A stretch of DNA of 64,000 nucleotides, taken from assembly GCF_026684035.1 (NCBI RefSeq), contig NZ_CP113361.1, positions 1,674,001-1,738,000 on the forward strand, read 5' to 3'. This stretch comes from Methanogenium organophilum. Its GTDB lineage: Archaea > Halobacteriota > Methanomicrobia > Methanomicrobiales > Methanomicrobiaceae. This document shows positions 62,287 to 64,000 of the stretch, in pieces (the stretch's first letter is position 1; every line of letters starts with the position of its first letter). Both the position numbers and the translations under genes were made by a program. The notes beneath the pieces are model-generated. The model ran no database searches, was not told the origin of the DNA, and saw only the letters and a list, made by a program, of their open reading frames with translations.

Positions 62287-63555
62287 ATGAAGAAACAGGC
62301 ATTCCTTATCGGGGCTGCGGCCTGTATCATCCTTCTCTGCATCTTTTTTGCCGGGTGCACTGATACGGATGGCGGTCCTGACGATACCCCACCTGCCACG
62401 GAAGGTGCGGATACTGTTGTGGAGGCAAACACCCTCTTTGCAAATGACTTGTACCACACGCTCAGCAGCGATGAAGAGTATGCGAATCAGAACCTCTTCT
62501 TCTCACCCTACAGTATTTCAACCGCCCTTGCACTGACCTATGAAGGGGCGAAGGGGACGACCGCAGAGGAGATACGTTCGGTCTTTTATTTCCCTCTGGA
62601 TGACGCCGTCCGGCAGGAAGGCTATGCGTCCCTCATCGCCGGGCTGAACCGTCAGGACGCTGCGTACACCCTGAAAACGGCAAATGCACTCTGGGCAGAA
62701 GAGAGCTACCCCTTCCTCCCCGCATATATCGAAACAGCACAGCAGTACTACGCAGCGGAAGTCAGGAATATGGACTTTATCTCTGCCCCCGATGAGTCGC
62801 GGCTGACAATTAACCGGTGGGTGGAAGACAAGACCGAAGACCGGATAACAGACCTCATCCCCGAAGGGGGCATTACTCCCCTCACACGCCTGGTGATAAC
62901 AAATGCCGTCTATTTCAAGGGGACCTGGGTGCTGCAGTTTGATGAAAACAAGACTCATTCAGCAACGTTTCTTACCGATGGGGGAGAATCGGTCACGGTG
63001 GATATGATGCAGAGGACTGATGATGACGCCATCTACCCCTACACCGAGACAGACGATCTGCAGATTCTCAGGATGCCGTATGAACATGAAAGCGGGAAGG
63101 CCCTCTCCATGCTGGTTCTTCTCCCGAAAGATGGCGATATCACCACGGCAGAAACCGCTCTCGGCACCACAGAACTTGCAGATGCCATTGCATCGATGGA
63201 ACCAGGGCAGGTGGAGGTATTCTTCCCGAAGTTCACCATGGAGACGACATACTTCCTGCCTGACACTCTTGCAGGTATGGGGATGCCGACCGCATTCGGG
63301 GATGAAGCAGATTTCTCCGGCATGGACAACACCCGTTTCCTCTTCATCACTGATGTCATTCACAAGGCCTTTGTGGAGGTCAATGAAGAAGGAACCGAGG
63401 CCGCCGCCGCGACTGCGGTTATTGTCGGACGGGGGGTATCGGTAGAGCAACCGGTCCCGGTATTCCGGGCGGATCATCCGTTCATCTTCCTGATAGAAGA
63501 TGACGAAACCGGCAGTCTCCTCTTTATGGGCAAGGTGGCAGACCCGACCGCCTGA
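62287..63555 (+). CDS. serpin-family protease inhibitor, lipoprotein
   Basis: The 422-residue protein starts with a lipoprotein signal peptide (lipobox FFAGC) and an Asp/Pro/Thr-rich linker, then a full serpin fold: NLFFSPYSISTALALTYEGA, NAVYFKGTWVLQFD, HKAFVEVNEEGTEAAAATA (hinge) and FRADHPFIFLIEDDETGSLLFMG. The small alanine-rich hinge (P14-P9) is typical of inhibitory serpins. The reactive-centre loop is a few residues longer than in human antitrypsin, so the P1 residue cannot be set by counting (the RG pair is a candidate). It would be anchored outside the cell and trap secreted or foreign proteases. Confidence 0.93.
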   Translation: MKKQAFLIGAAACIILLCIFFAGCTDTDGGPDDTPPATEGADTVVEANTLFANDLYHTLSSDEEYANQNLFFSPYSISTALALTYEGAKGTTAEEIRSVFYFPLDDAVRQEGYASLIAGLNRQDAAYTLKTANALWAEESYPFLPAYIETAQQYYAAEVRNMDFISAPDESRLTINRWVEDKTEDRITDLIPEGGITPLTRLVITNAVYFKGTWVLQFDENKTHSATFLTDGGESVTVDMMQRTDDDAIYPYTETDDLQILRMPYEHESGKALSMLVLLPKDGDITTAETALGTTELADAIASMEPGQVEVFFPKFTMETTYFLPDTLAGMGMPTAFGDEADFSGMDNTRFLFITDVIHKAFVEVNEEGTEAAAATAVIVGRGVSVEQPVPVFRADHPFIFLIEDDETGSLLFMGKVADPTA

Positions 63556-63589
63556 TACCTTACCTGACGGCCCCCCTCTGTTTTCCCTC

Positions 63590-63594
63590 TTTTT
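63590..63594 (+). terminator. T5 run after the serpin gene
   Basis: CTCTTTTTCAGG lies about 35 bp after the serpin stop codon. Confidence 0.3.
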
Positions 63595-63694
63595 CAGGAC
63601 TCCCTTTTCCGGGTGAAAATCCTTAACCGAAATAAATCGGTAAAAGCAAAAAGGGAAAATCACACTGTTCATTGCGTCCGGAAACGTTTTTTAT

Positions 63695-64000
63695 TCAGGT
63701 AAGGCCGGAAAAGGTCGCACTCACCTGCTCTCTCTGTTTCTGAGACAGGTTCTTTGGAATATTCACGACGACCTTTACCAGCAGGTCACCCCGCCTGTCC
63801 GATCCCAAAAATGGCATCCCCTGCCCCCGGAGCCGGAAGGTGGTATGGCTCTGGGTGCCCGGCGGAATCGTGAGGCGAGCCGTTCCCGTGAGGGTCTGTA
63901 CGGTAATCTCCCCCCCCAGCAGTGCGGTGCGCAGGCCGATGGCGGTTGTACTCTGGAGATCTGCACCGTGCCGTTCAAATGAAGGGTGAGGTCTGATATG
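63695..64000 (-). CDS. DnaJ-like (Hsp40) protein, C-terminal part, cut by the window end
   Basis: The minus-strand frame that enters at 64000 encodes about 100 residues: a segment with ALLGGEITVQTLTGTARLTI, then PPGTQSHTTFRLRGQGMPFL, GDLLVKVVVNIPKNLSQKQ and a stop at 63695. This matches the C-terminal substrate-binding domain II of DnaJ/CbpA. The N-terminal J domain is beyond the window. It would work with DnaK in protein folding. Confidence 0.88.
   Translation of the reverse strand, partial: HIRPHPSFERHGADLQSTTAIGLRTALLGGEITVQTLTGTARLTIPPGTQSHTTFRLRGQGMPFLGSDRRGDLLVKVVVNIPKNLSQKQREQVSATFSGLT

Overview
The window looks like part of the chromosome of a methanogenic euryarchaeon, most likely of the Methanomicrobiales. 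I infer this from archaeal promoter architecture (TATA-like boxes about 25 bp upstream of start codons, several apparently leaderless genes, T-run terminators), from families typical of methanogens (AIM24/TIGR00266, UPF0248/DUF504, a membrane-tethered double winged-helix regulator, cysteine-rich sensor proteins, a small RRM protein, response-regulator/PAS kinases) and from general gene style. No rRNA, tRNA or methanogenesis gene is in the window, so the assignment is an inference.

Region 1 (1-15100) is mostly housekeeping: an AIM24 protein, a lipase-like hydrolase, a methyltransferase, an ATP-grasp enzyme, a two-gene YraQ-type permease, a ferritin-like protein, CorA, a TrkA-type protein and a compact minus-strand sulfur operon. 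The operon runs SLC13/RCK permease, persulfide dioxygenase-rhodanese fusion, two YeeE/YedE half-transporters and a DUF1622 protein.

Region 2 (15270-28360) is accessory and AT-rich. It has a decayed IS5-type element, a 245-bp MITE-like element with 13-bp terminal inverted repeats and a 6-bp target duplication, and a tandemly duplicated two-gene module. Each module pairs a secreted beta-propeller protein with a divergent small exported protein, and both modules share a palindromic operator-like element. A membrane-anchored winged-helix regulator follows the second copy. Further on are a solo IS end, hairpins, a DUF4143 ATPase with three phased palindromes upstream, a broken zeta-toxin-like gene, a FAS1 lipoprotein, TrkH and a wrecked sodium/solute symporter.

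Region 3 (28570-36470) returns to chromosomal genes: a ferredoxin-nitroreductase, a hybrid sensor kinase, a CPA2 antiporter, an internally duplicated membrane protein and an acetoacetate-decarboxylase-like/SDR pair.

Region 4 (36645-46525) is a type I restriction-modification island. The minus-strand order of transcription is hsdR, three overlapping accessory genes (YwgA/Panacea-like, PIN-like, and an unrecognised 408-residue protein), then hsdS. An opposite-strand block follows (RelE toxin, antitoxin, winged-helix nucleotidyltransferase) and then hsdM. The three-gene cassette between hsdR and hsdS is the best candidate for an undescribed defence or control system here.

Region 5 (46700-64000) holds a membrane-anchored 5'-nucleotidase, a class III aminotransferase, a PadR/ABC exporter operon, a UbiA/GT2 pair, TetR divergent from an iron-type alcohol dehydrogenase, an RNase II/R family protein, MscS, the RRM protein, an ABC ATPase, DUF504, a TauE/SafE relic, a secreted serpin and the C-terminal part of a DnaJ-like protein running off the end.
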